A stretch of DNA of 64,000 nt from Phycisphaerales bacterium. GTDB lineage: Bacteria > Planctomycetota > Phycisphaerae > Phycisphaerales > UBA1924. The stretch spans positions 1 through 64,000 of the forward strand of contig JAGQON010000001.1 of the NCBI GenBank assembly GCA_020427395.1. Direction: 5' to 3'. A program made the translations under genes and the position numbers. Position 1 is the first letter of the stretch; each line of letters starts with the position of its first letter. Below are positions 17,456 through 25,573 of the stretch, piece after piece. The notes beneath the pieces are model-generated. The model was not told the DNA's origin. It made no database searches and worked only from the letters and a program-made list of their open reading frames with translations.

Positions 17456-18928
17456 GTCAGCAGTGTCAGATGCGCCGATGGTCACCGAAACCGTCGAAGC
17501 CTTCTCCGAATCACTTTCGATGTGCAGTCGCTTGGTGCGGTGCTGCGACCAGTCGGTTACCCGCAGGTCGGGCGAGTTGGGACCGGTGTGGGTCTTGATG
17601 ACATCGTACACCGTGTCGCGCTGGGCCGGGATGAAGCCCGCGTTGCGGATGAGTCGGCACAGCACCGCCTCGTCGAGGCAGTAGGTCGTGCCCGCAGACG
17701 AGACGACATTTTCCTCCATCATCACCGAGCCCATGTCGTTGGCGCCATATCGCAACGCGACCTGCCCGATGTGTGGGCCCATCGTCACCCACGACGAACC
17801 GATCGAGTAGATGTTGTCCATCATCAGGCGGCTGACCGCCTGGGTGCGCAGGTACTCCGTCGAGCCTGCCAAACGCAGGCGACGACCGAAGCGATTGTCC
17901 ATGTCTTTGGTGCCGCTGCCGTCGAGCTTGGCGACGACATCGCCGGGGAACGGCAAAGTCTCACCGGTTTCAGGGTTGAAATCGTCGGCGGTGGGCCACT
18001 GCGGCACGCGCCCCAGCGAAGTGTTGTCGGGCTGGAAGGGCCAGGAGATGAAGCCGAGGTAGTGCCCGCCGGTCTCCGGGTGCTTGACCGTCGGGTCGCT
18101 GGCGACCTGCGTGGGCACCTGCCCGGTGCCGAAGTCGCTGATCGCCTTGTCCTGCCAGTAGCGTACGGAGCGCATGTGGTGAATCCGGTCGGCGTAGCCC
18201 TCGATGTGCCCATACATCATGGAGGCGCTGGTGAACATGCCCAGCGAGTGGGCCGCGTACATCACCTGCAGCCACGCGTCCATGTCGCACTTGCCCAGCC
18301 CGATCTTGGTCCGCACCGCGGGCGCGAAGATCTCGCCGCCGCCGCCGGGCAGCGAGCCCATACCGGCTTCCTTCAGGCGGATCAGCACCCACTGGACCTT
18401 CTCGACGAGGGTCTTACCGGGCGGGTTGAAGAAGTGCACAAACTCGATCAGTTCGGGCGGCGAGAACGCATGGATCTTCACATGCGGGAAGCGCTCGCGG
18501 ATGCCGTTGAGCAGCTCCAGGTACCAATCAAGCGGCAGGTTCGGGTTCATGCCGCCCTGCATCAGGATCTGCGTACCGCCGATGTCGCTGAGCTCCTGCA
18601 CCTTTTGATAGAGCTGCTCGTGCTCCAGCGTGTACGCGTCGTGCTCGTCGCCCTTGCGTTTGAAGGCGCAGAAGATGCACTTGGCGGTGCAGATGTTGGT
18701 GTAGTTGATGTTCCGGTCAATGATGAAGGTGCGGACATGGTCGCCGTGTATTGTGCGGCAGCGGGCGTCGGCGTAGCGCCCCAGGGTGTGCAGCGGCGCG
18801 TTGGTCAGCAGTTCGAGCCCCTGCTCGGGCGTCAGGCGGGCCTGGCCCTCAGAGACGGCGCGGAGCAACCCGGGGTCCTGGGCGCTGTGGGCGGGGAACT
18901 CGGGCAATGGCTGATAGATCGTGCTCAT
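17450..18928 (-). CDS. mqnC: Cyclic dehypoxanthinyl futalosine synthase MqnC
   Basis: Radical-SAM enzyme of the futalosine route to menaquinone. 492 residues from ATG 18928 (a TTG at 18958 is less likely). The cluster motif CTAKCIFC gives Cys80, Cys84, Cys87. IGGTQILMQGG, HAFSPPELIEF and WPFQPDNTSL favour MqnC over MqnE. The end matches the family (GPHIGQVALRYGANDMGS, AGFIPAQRDTVYD). It is over 100 residues longer than usual MqnC, with insertions at ~263-290 and ~305-352 within the second half. No other mqn gene is in the window; it is divergent from the ATP-grasp gene. Confidence 0.92.
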   Translation of the reverse strand: MSTIYQPLPEFPAHSAQDPGLLRAVSEGQARLTPEQGLELLTNAPLHTLGRYADARCRTIHGDHVRTFIIDRNINYTNICTAKCIFCAFKRKGDEHDAYTLEHEQLYQKVQELSDIGGTQILMQGGMNPNLPLDWYLELLNGIRERFPHVKIHAFSPPELIEFVHFFNPPGKTLVEKVQWVLIRLKEAGMGSLPGGGGEIFAPAVRTKIGLGKCDMDAWLQVMYAAHSLGMFTSASMMYGHIEGYADRIHHMRSVRYWQDKAISDFGTGQVPTQVASDPTVKHPETGGHYLGFISWPFQPDNTSLGRVPQWPTADDFNPETGETLPFPGDVVAKLDGSGTKDMDNRFGRRLRLAGSTEYLRTQAVSRLMMDNIYSIGSSWVTMGPHIGQVALRYGANDMGSVMMEENVVSSAGTTYCLDEAVLCRLIRNAGFIPAQRDTVYDVIKTHTGPNSPDLRVTDWSQHRTKRLHIESDSEKASTVSVTIGASDTADS

Positions 18929-19062
18929 GCGGGCCTCGGTCGCTGGGCGTACTTTCAAGAATCACTGAAAGTATAGCGTGCCAACCCGCGTTTCTCAAAC
19001 CCGGCGGGCGTTCAAGACCCGGGCAGGCGGGACGGCTACGCTGGGCATCAGGAGGCCCATCG

Positions 19063-19926
19063 ATGAAGATCGCGTATGTCAGTTGCACCAACCTGCCCGA
19101 GCCCGATATCGACGAGCAGCCGCTGGTTCAGAGGCTGATCGACGCGGGGCACGACGCGAGCGTGGCCGCGTGGGACGACGAGTCGGTCGATTGGGCCAGC
19201 TACGACGCGGCCATCATCCGGGCGACCTGGAACTACGCCCAACACCTTGACGCTTTCCGCGACTGGCTGCGTCGGGTGGATGCCCTGACCACGCTTATCA
19301 ACCCACTGGCGACACTCGATTGGAACCTGCACAAGGGCTATCTGCGCGAGCTCGAAGCGGCGGGTGTGCCCATCACGCCCAGCGCGTTCTTCGATCGCGG
19401 CCAGCAGGTCGATGTCGGGGCGCTGTGCACCGATCGCCAGTGGGCCAAGATCGTGATCAAGCCGACGGTCTCCGCCGGCTCGTTTGGCACCCGCTCGTTC
19501 GACCTGTGCCGGGGCGAGCTGTCGGCGGCCCAGTCGTTCTTCAACGAGATGGTCGCCCAGCGCGATATGATGATCCAGCCGTACATCGAGAGCGTCGATA
19601 CGGTCGGCGAGACGGCCCTGATTGTCATCGACGGCACGCTGACCCACGCGATCGAGAAGCGACCGCGTTTCGACGATCAGGACGAGGAGGTCTATCTCCG
19701 CGAGTCGATCAGCGATGAGATGCGCACCATCGCGGCACGCGTGCTCGAAGCCGCCAACAAAGACCACCTCTACGCCCGCGTCGATGTCTTCCCCGGCGAC
19801 GACGGTTCACTCATGCTCTCCGAGCTGGAACTGCTCGAGCCCTCGCTCTTCTTCCCGCACTTCCCTGAGGCGGTAGGGGTGTTCGTTCGAGGCGTGGAAC
19901 GGCGGCTCGCTTCGGTTCACTCCTGA
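19063..19926 (+). CDS. ATP-grasp ligase-like protein
   Basis: 287 residues from ATG 19063, set by AGGAGG at 19050-19055 and by homology starting MKIAYVSC. The layout is ATP-grasp: an N-terminal Rossmann-like part with RATWNYAQHLDAFRDWL and NPLATLDWNLHKGYL, the ATP-binding IVIKPTVSAGSFGTRSF (~125-142), and the metal-binding end LMLSELELLEPSLFFPHFP. This group resembles glutathione-synthetase-like enzymes and the cycloserine-pathway ligase DcsG; substrates are unknown. It ends in a ten-base tail-to-tail overlap with the symporter gene. Confidence 0.82.
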   Translation: MKIAYVSCTNLPEPDIDEQPLVQRLIDAGHDASVAAWDDESVDWASYDAAIIRATWNYAQHLDAFRDWLRRVDALTTLINPLATLDWNLHKGYLRELEAAGVPITPSAFFDRGQQVDVGALCTDRQWAKIVIKPTVSAGSFGTRSFDLCRGELSAAQSFFNEMVAQRDMMIQPYIESVDTVGETALIVIDGTLTHAIEKRPRFDDQDEEVYLRESISDEMRTIAARVLEAANKDHLYARVDVFPGDDGSLMLSELELLEPSLFFPHFPEAVGVFVRGVERRLASVHS

Positions 19927-21551
19927 CCGGTCTTGGCATATCGCAGGTCGTCCTGCACACCTTCGAGCTGCGCTTGTCCCTTTCTATCGAACAGCGACAC
20001 AACCACCGCGACCGCGAACCCGATCAGGAAGCTCGGCAGCAGCACATCCAGCGACACGAGATAGCCCGCGATGTCGCTGAACAATGTTGAGGTCTGTGTC
20101 GCGAGCCCCGAAGCGATGTCCTCGGGCGCTGGTGCCGGCGGGTCGAAGCTCCGCAGCAGCGGGGGCACGGCGAAGCTGAACAATGGCACACACATGAACC
20201 CAGCGATCATCGAGCATTTCGCGCCCGTCGAGGTCAGCTTGCTCCAGAACAGCGACAGGATCATCGTGGGGCAGAAGGTCGCCGCGATGCCCGACCAACC
20301 AAAGATGATGATCCAGAACAGCGGCTTCTCTCGGTCACGCAGCAGCAGTCCCATCCCGATCGCGAACGCCACGAGCGAGAGCGCGATGGTCACCTTGCGT
20401 GAGAGCGATACGAGCTTCTCGTCGCTCATGCCCGGGTGGCGGGTCTTCTGCCAGTAGTCACGCACGCCCGCAGACGCCGCGACAACCAGCAGCGAGTCGA
20501 TCGTGGACATGATGGCGCTGAGCACCATCGCGATGAAGATGCCCGAGAAAAACGCCGGAAGCAGTTCCATGGCCGCGGTGGGAAGGATGGCCTCATGGTC
20601 GCCGCCGAGCTGCTCGCTGCTGAAGACCGCGCGCCCGAACACACCCACAAGCACGGCACCCGAGTCAGCCAGCAGGGTCCACACGAGGGCGGTGGCCGCA
20701 CCCGGTGCGATCTGCTGCTCGTTCTTCATCGAGATAAAACGCACAAAGACCTGCGGCGACCCCCAGAACCCGATTCCGATGGCGGCGAGTCCGACAATGG
20801 AGACGATGGTGGCTGTTGTCCAGCCTCCAGTCCCCGGCACGACGACTCCGGCGGCGTTCTCTTCGCCCGGCCCGTGCAGAGACAGCAGGTGCGGATCAAT
20901 CGAGCGCAGCGTTTCGGTGATGTTGGTCATGCCGCCGGCTTCCATCAGGATCACCACCGGGAGTGTCACAAGCCCGAGGAACATCAGCGATCCCTGGAAC
21001 ACATCGGACCACACGACAGCGGTGAACCCGCCCTGCGTGATGTAGAGCATGACCACCGCGAAGCCGACGGCCGCGCCGATCAGGTGATCCCAGCCGAGGA
21101 AGCTGTTGAACGCGTCGCCTGTCGCAAAGACCTGTGCACCGGCATAGATCGGTACGAAGATCACGAGCGCACCCGCGGCAATGAGCCGCAGCCAGTGCCC
21201 ACTGTCGCGGAAACGCGATTCGAGGTAGTCGGGCACCGTAATCGAGTCGTATCGATCGCTCAGCCGCTTGAAGCGACGCGACATGATGAGCCACGCCCCG
21301 CCCACGCCGATGATCTCACCCAGCACGACCCAGAACGCCTTGACCCCCAGCGCGTACCCCATCCCGGTAAGCCCGATGAGCAGCCAGGCGCTCTCGCCCG
21401 TCGCCCGCGCCGAGAACGCCACATTGAAGAAGCCCAGGTTCTTGCCAGAAGCGAAGTAATCGCGAATGTCGTGCATCTTCTTTGAGGCGAGATACCCGAT
21501 GACGAGCAGGATGATGGCGTAGAGGGCCACAGCGAGCAGTTTCATGAGCAT
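19917..21551 (-). CDS. Sodium:solute symporter (SSS family)
   Basis: 544 residues from ATG 21551 (ATG 21545 possible); GGAGGTG lies upstream and the first membrane helix begins at once, while in-frame codons further upstream look like non-coding sequence. About 13 membrane helices are visible. Family markers are the early FASGKNLGFFNVAFSARATG, with Na-site-type Ala/Ser residues, and YITQGGFTAVVWSDVFQG. The fold is LeuT-like with Na+ coupling; substrate (amino acid, sugar or other) cannot be told. It lies downstream of the PEP-CTERM gene but behind that gene's terminator, so it is probably expressed on its own. Confidence 0.88.
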   Translation of the reverse strand: MLMKLLAVALYAIILLVIGYLASKKMHDIRDYFASGKNLGFFNVAFSARATGESAWLLIGLTGMGYALGVKAFWVVLGEIIGVGGAWLIMSRRFKRLSDRYDSITVPDYLESRFRDSGHWLRLIAAGALVIFVPIYAGAQVFATGDAFNSFLGWDHLIGAAVGFAVVMLYITQGGFTAVVWSDVFQGSLMFLGLVTLPVVILMEAGGMTNITETLRSIDPHLLSLHGPGEENAAGVVVPGTGGWTTATIVSIVGLAAIGIGFWGSPQVFVRFISMKNEQQIAPGAATALVWTLLADSGAVLVGVFGRAVFSSEQLGGDHEAILPTAAMELLPAFFSGIFIAMVLSAIMSTIDSLLVVAASAGVRDYWQKTRHPGMSDEKLVSLSRKVTIALSLVAFAIGMGLLLRDREKPLFWIIIFGWSGIAATFCPTMILSLFWSKLTSTGAKCSMIAGFMCVPLFSFAVPPLLRSFDPPAPAPEDIASGLATQTSTLFSDIAGYLVSLDVLLPSFLIGFAVAVVVSLFDRKGQAQLEGVQDDLRYAKTGQE

Positions 21552-21667
21552 GTCGGTATCGATAGCGCACCTCCGAGTCGTGGCATGACAGGCGATATTC
21601 CTTGAACCACCACCATACACGCATTGGCGGTCTGCCCGCAAATGCGGGCTTGATACGGCGTTCAAAC

Positions 21668-21698
21668 GAGAAAACCGTCCCCCGAAGGGAACGGCTCT
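21668..21698 (-). terminator. Rho-independent terminator after the PEP-CTERM gene
   Basis: On the minus strand CCGTTCCC, TTCG loop, GGGGACGG, then TTTTCTCGTTT. The stem is 7-8 bp with a UUCG tetraloop and a U tract, about 30 bases after the stop at 21726. Confidence 0.85.
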
Positions 21699-21725
21699 CA
21701 AGAGTGTGGACCGAAGGGGCTGGAT

Positions 21726-22475
21726 TCAGCGGCGACGGATCGCGCGAACGCCAACGAGTCCGCCCAGCAAACCAAGCCCCGCGAACGCGGCCGGGGGAAG
21801 CGGGACGACATTGACCGTGATCTCGCTGCTCGCCACGATGCCGGTGCCATCGAACGCCGTCAGGCGGATGATGTAGGTGCCCGCCATGCTCGGATCGATG
21901 CCCTCCAACGCACCCGAGCCCAGGCCGTTGAAGAACCCGTAGTTCCAAGAGTTCTGCGCAACATTGTTGCCCGCGATCAGCGAAGCGTACGAGATGGGAT
22001 CGCCGGCAACGCTGTCCGTCGCGGCGGTCGTGCTATTGTCGCCGATCGAGTGGTCCGCGTAGAGCGTGTTAATCGGGTCGAACACGAACGCGTCCGCCAG
22101 GTTGGTTCCGTCGGAATCAACCGAGAACAGCGCCAGCTGGTAGGTGAAGTCGCTCAGGTTGTTGCCGGTGTCACCATCGACATCGGTGTTGATCGACCAT
22201 TCGAAGTTCCACATCGCACGGTTTGCGGCGGGGCTGCCGTTGGCCGGGTCGAATGTGTAGGTGCTCCCGCCGTCCCAGTTGAAGGTGTTCTCCGCTACGC
22301 CCGACGAGTTGTAACGCGTCTTGGCGCGGAGCCCGATCTCGACGCCGCTGTTGCTGTCGATCGTGAACGAACCGTTCGCGTTGCCGGATCCAAAGATCAC
22401 GCCCGGATTCACATCGCCCGCAAGCGCGGCCGATGCTCCAAACGCGATCGCACATGCTGCAATCTTGGTGTACAT
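21726..22475 (-). CDS. Exported PEP-CTERM protein
   Basis: 249 residues. A signal peptide ends near ALA-G (~20). The body (~25-215) is a beta-rich, Asn/Thr/Asp-rich extracellular domain with no catalytic motif. The tail is VPLPPAAFAGLGLLGGLVG followed by Arg-rich VRAIRRR: the tripartite PEP-CTERM signal (VPLP motif, membrane helix, basic end) cleaved by exosortase. GGAGAG sits nine bases before the ATG. No exosortase gene is in the window. A homologous sorting tail is on the gene at 41869-42582. Confidence 0.88.
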   Translation of the reverse strand: MYTKIAACAIAFGASAALAGDVNPGVIFGSGNANGSFTIDSNSGVEIGLRAKTRYNSSGVAENTFNWDGGSTYTFDPANGSPAANRAMWNFEWSINTDVDGDTGNNLSDFTYQLALFSVDSDGTNLADAFVFDPINTLYADHSIGDNSTTAATDSVAGDPISYASLIAGNNVAQNSWNYGFFNGLGSGALEGIDPSMAGTYIIRLTAFDGTGIVASSEITVNVVPLPPAAFAGLGLLGGLVGVRAIRRR

Positions 22476-22679
22476 ACTGCTCTCTCCAGTTGAGAAAAAA
22501 CGATTAACGCATCTTGATATAGAAAAACGCGTCCCAGTGACCAGAGTTGGTCGGAGAAGGACTGTACCTCATCAGCACGCCAAAACGGTCAATTAATCGA
22601 GTGTTTTGCAAGAATTCAGACAACGCGTCTACTCTTGTTCGCAATCGGTCAGTACCAAGTTTCAGGGGTGTTTGCAACA

Positions 22680-23648
22680 TCACCCGCGTGGGTGCAGTGT
22701 CCGCACCGTTCTGTGCAGCGAGGTGCGATCCACATGAGTGTAAATCTGGGTTGTTGTGATGTCGCTGTGCCCCAGCAGTTCCTGCACGATGCGCAGGTCC
22801 GCGCCGCCCGCGAGCAGGTGCGTGGCGAAGCTGTGGCGAAGCATGTGCGGATAGGTCTTGGGCAGGCCCGCGACTTTGGCCCAGTGCTTCACGATCTGCC
22901 ACACGCGCACTCGCTCGATCGGGTGCCCTGTGCGTGACAGGAACAGCTTGCCCTTGTCGCGGCGCTCGGCCGCGCGTTCGGCGGTGATCAGCATCGGGCG
23001 GCACTCGTCAAGGTACTGCTGCAACGCCCGCTGCGCGGGCCTGCCCATTGGCACCAGGCGCTGCTTGTCGCCCTTGCCCAAAACCCGCACCACGCCGATC
23101 TTCTCCATGATGTCGATGAGCCCGATCTGCCCGACCTCGCTCGCTCGAAGCCCCGAGGCGTACATCAGCTCCAGGATCGCCTGGTCCCGCAGCCAGAGCG
23201 GTGGGGCTTTCGTCGCCTTTTCGGGCGGCTGTGGGGCCTCAAGCAGCTTGCGTACCTGCGAGGGTGTCAGCACGCCCGGAAGCCGCTTCCACTTGGTCGG
23301 CTGATCGAGGTGGTCGCCCGGGTTGTCGTCGATCTGCCCCGTCGCCAGCAGCCAGCGGAAGTAGACCTTGATCGTGGCCAGGTGCCGCGAGACCGTGGAG
23401 GCGTTGTAGCCTCGCTCGCTTGACATCCTTCGGACATGCCCGATCAGCTGCTCGGGCAGCGTCGTTCGCGTGTCAACCACCCCCAACTCCTGCAGGTCGA
23501 GCATCAGCTGCTCGAGATCGCGGGTATACGCGGCGATGCTCGCGGGCAGCAGCCCGCACTCGATCCTCAGGTAGTTGATAAACGCGCGGCGCGAGCGCTG
23601 CATGGGCTCGCTCAGTCGATCGACGCGTTGCTGTGAGGCGCTGGACAC
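22680..23648 (-). CDS. Tyrosine recombinase, XerC/XerD type
   Basis: 322 residues. A SAM-like core-binding domain (~15-110) precedes the catalytic domain with all active residues: Arg168 (SGLRASEV), Lys192 (GKGDKQR), His268 and Arg271 (HMLRHSFATHLL), His294 (LLGHSDITTTQIYTH) and Tyr303. Length and sequence fit the housekeeping XerD/XerC enzymes that resolve chromosome dimers rather than phage integrases. There are no attachment repeats or mobile genes around it. Residues ~138-150 carry a small Pro/Lys-rich insertion. It follows flagellin 1 on the same strand but is separated from it by a terminator. Confidence 0.9.
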   Translation of the reverse strand: MSSASQQRVDRLSEPMQRSRRAFINYLRIECGLLPASIAAYTRDLEQLMLDLQELGVVDTRTTLPEQLIGHVRRMSSERGYNASTVSRHLATIKVYFRWLLATGQIDDNPGDHLDQPTKWKRLPGVLTPSQVRKLLEAPQPPEKATKAPPLWLRDQAILELMYASGLRASEVGQIGLIDIMEKIGVVRVLGKGDKQRLVPMGRPAQRALQQYLDECRPMLITAERAAERRDKGKLFLSRTGHPIERVRVWQIVKHWAKVAGLPKTYPHMLRHSFATHLLAGGADLRIVQELLGHSDITTTQIYTHVDRTSLHRTVRTLHPRG

Positions 23649-23684
23649 AGTCTATAAATCGACAGAATACGATGTGCGCGCACA

Positions 23685-23716
23685 CAAACGCCCCGGGCGG
23701 ATCAGGCCCGGGGCGT
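23685..23716 (-). terminator. Terminator between flagellin 1 and the recombinase gene
   Basis: A perfect 11-bp stem (ACGCCCCGGGC / GCCCGGGGCGT) with a seven-base loop, followed on the minus strand by TTTGTGTG. The U tract is weak but the stem is very strong. Confidence 0.75.
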
Positions 23717-23748
23717 GGAGTGTCAGCTCTAGAGTTCAGCGGATCTGA

Positions 23749-25266
23749 TTACCCGAGGAGGGCAAGGACCTGCTGGGGCTGCGAGTTCGCGAGCGAGAGG
23801 ACGTTGGTCGAGGCCTGCACCAGGATCTGGTTACGGGTCAGCGACGCGGTCTCGGTTGCGAAGTCTGTGTCACGGATGATCGACTCAGCCGCGGTGGTGT
23901 TCTCGTAAGCAACACCGAGCGAGCGGATGGTCGCACCAACGGTGTTCTTCTGGAAGGCACCCAGACGACCACGGGTCGAGGAGACCTGCTCGATCGCCTC
24001 TGCGACGATCTTCTGAGCGTTGTCGAGGTTGTTGCCGTCAACAACATTGAACGACTTGCCCGAGGCGAGGTCATCGAGGTATCCCAGCCCGGTGGTGCCG
24101 AGCTTGCGGGTCGAGATGTCCTTGATGCCCAGCGAGGTCTTGCCGGCGATATCAATGTTCGAAGCGAGCTGGAAGTCCGCACCACCGCCGGTGATGCTGA
24201 AGGCCGAGAGACCGCCAAGGGTCTGCGAGGCCGAGGTGCTCGCGGTGAACTCGAGGTCGAGGAAGTCCGAGGTGACCGAGAGGGTCTTGCCACGACCGAC
24301 GGCCGCCAGACCGTTGATGGTGCCGCCGACATCCTGGCCATCATCGCGGATGCCGTTGGACGCCGCGGTCGAGTTCCACGCACCCTCGGTGGTGAGGCTG
24401 GAGGTATCGGCGAAGTCAGCCGCGTAGCTGGCGATGTTGCCGCCGCCGCCCGCGTTGAGCCCACCGTCCGAGATGACCTCGACCGAGACATACTCGTTGG
24501 AGCCGAACTCGGTGCTCTCGAGCGCGACGGTATTGGCGCTACCCGAAGCGGTGACGCCGGTGACATCCGACACCGCGTTGATCGCAGCGACGATCTGGGT
24601 GACGGTGTTGCCCGAAGCGAACTGGAGTTCGCGATTGCCGAGCGAGCCGGCGATCTCGATGGTGAAGCTGCCGTTGGTGCCGTTCAGGTCCAGCGCGGTG
24701 CCGCCGAACGAGAGCAGCAGGCCGCCCTGCTGGGCCGACTGGGTGATGATGGCTTCGACGGCCTGGCTGGCACCGTCAAACTTGGCGCCGCGGACATTGA
24801 TGTCGCTCACGCCAGCGTTGACGCTGGTGACCTGGTAGTCAAAGTTGCCGTTCAGGAGCTTGGTGCCCTGGAACGAGGTCGAGCCCGCAACGCGGTCGAT
24901 GGTCTGCAGGATCGAGTCGATCTGGAGCTGGTTTGCTTCCTTCTCCGATGAGCTCAGGCCTGCGTCGTTTGCCGATGTGGTGAGAAGGCCCTGGAGTTCG
25001 GTCAGCAGGTTCGAAACTTCCTGCAGACCACCCTCGGCGATGTTCACGACCTGGTCAGCACGCTCTGCGTTCTTGAGAGCAGCGTTGATACCGCTCTTCT
25101 CTGCACGCAGATTCTCGCTGGCGATCAGACCCGCCGGGTCGTCCTTACCACGGTTGATGCGAAGACCAGTGGACAGACGCGAGAGCGAAGTGCCGAGCTG
25201 GCTGTTGTTCTGACCAAGCACGCGCTGTGCGGTCAACGATGAAACATTGGTGTTGATGCGACTCAT
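23749..25266 (-). CDS. Flagellin 1
   Basis: 505 residues. The conserved D0/D1 N-terminus (MSRINTNVSSLTAQRVLGQN, then GLRINRGKDDPAGLIASENL) and C-terminus (SIIRDTDFATETASLTRNQILVQASTNVLSLAN...) are intact. The central ~170-400 is a variable surface domain with a Flagellin-IN-like part around LQFASGNTVTQIVAAIN. It has its own long leader (25267-25540) with a possible sigma-54 promoter and a CsrA-like hairpin over its ribosome site, and its own terminator on each side. It differs from flagellin 2 in the central domain, so the filament is probably made of two subunits. Confidence 0.96.
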   Translation of the reverse strand: MSRINTNVSSLTAQRVLGQNNSQLGTSLSRLSTGLRINRGKDDPAGLIASENLRAEKSGINAALKNAERADQVVNIAEGGLQEVSNLLTELQGLLTTSANDAGLSSSEKEANQLQIDSILQTIDRVAGSTSFQGTKLLNGNFDYQVTSVNAGVSDINVRGAKFDGASQAVEAIITQSAQQGGLLLSFGGTALDLNGTNGSFTIEIAGSLGNRELQFASGNTVTQIVAAINAVSDVTGVTASGSANTVALESTEFGSNEYVSVEVISDGGLNAGGGGNIASYAADFADTSSLTTEGAWNSTAASNGIRDDGQDVGGTINGLAAVGRGKTLSVTSDFLDLEFTASTSASQTLGGLSAFSITGGGADFQLASNIDIAGKTSLGIKDISTRKLGTTGLGYLDDLASGKSFNVVDGNNLDNAQKIVAEAIEQVSSTRGRLGAFQKNTVGATIRSLGVAYENTTAAESIIRDTDFATETASLTRNQILVQASTNVLSLANSQPQQVLALLG

Positions 25267-25288
25267 TTGCTGACAACCTCCGTGTATT
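25267..25288 (-). promoter_or_regulatory. Flagellin 1 ribosome site inside a CsrA-like site
   Basis: On the minus strand the Shine-Dalgarno GGAGG is ten bases from the ATG within AUACACGGAGGU (25276-25287), which agrees at 10 of 12 positions with the CsrA consensus RUACARGGAUGU. Flanking GGCAA and UUGUC can pair (one G-U), leaving GGA in the loop. CsrA and FliW are encoded nearby. Consensus match is seen; binding is inference. Confidence 0.6.
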
Positions 25289-25294
25289 TGCCGG

Positions 25295-25308
25295 GGGGAT
25301 TTGTCCCC
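25295..25308 (-). promoter_or_regulatory. Leader hairpin upstream of flagellin 1
   Basis: GGGGA, CAAA loop, TCCCC: a 5-bp stem just upstream of the ribosome site. The leader of flagellin 2 has a similar hairpin at the same relative place. Confidence 0.45.
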
Positions 25309-25515
25309 GACCGATGCGACGGGCGATCAGTCCCGTGCACCCGCCTCGCTGCTCCGTCGCACGAGGCCTGGTCTGCCGGATCACCGGCGGACGCATTGCC
25401 AATCGTCGAGCACGGGAGGTGAATGAAGTCCTACAACTCAATTGACACAGATTTTTCGACGCCGCGTTATCGGGACCCTGCCGCGACAAACCCCCTGCGA
25501 GGTCGCGGGGCGCAC
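25309..25515. other. Rest of the flagellin 1 upstream gap
   Basis: The gap between the two flagellin genes is 307 bases. Besides the sites listed separately I see no open reading frame with coding character and no RNA gene in it. Confidence 0.4.
25387..25401 (-). promoter_or_regulatory. Possible sigma-54 promoter of flagellin 1
   Basis: On the minus strand TGGCAATGCGTCCGC keeps the invariant GG-N10-GC of sigma-54 promoters but departs from the consensus at several other positions. Transcription would begin near 25375, leaving a leader of about 110 bases. A competing candidate is a sigma-28-like -10 (CCCGATAA, 25467-25474), which lacks a good -35. Confidence 0.4.
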
Positions 25516-25540
25516 GAAAAACCCCCGCATCGCGGGGGCT
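25516..25540 (-). terminator. Rho-independent terminator of flagellin 2
   Basis: On the minus strand AGCCCCCGC, GAT loop, GCGGGGG, then TTTTT. A near-ideal GC stem with U tract, about 33 bases after the stop of flagellin 2. Confidence 0.92.
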
Positions 25541-25573
25541 TTGGGGAAACGCAAGATGTTGAAACTTCGAGGC

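Noticed and set aside
17522..18976. A 484-codon open frame on the plus strand
   Set aside because: It is exactly antisense to mqnC, which has a full set of family motifs; the plus-strand translation is Arg/His/Val-rich without any family feature and is a product of high GC.
20436..21485. A 349-codon open frame opposite the sodium symporter
   Set aside because: Antisense shadow; charged, low-complexity translation.
22680..23648. The tyrosine recombinase as part of an integron, phage or other mobile element
   Set aside because: No att-like repeats, tRNA gene, cargo or phage genes are nearby, and the protein looks like the chromosomal XerC/D type.
25467..25474. Sigma-28 promoter of flagellin 1
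   Set aside because: The -10-like CCCGATAA is good but nothing resembling TAAA lies at the right distance upstream; kept only as an alternative.
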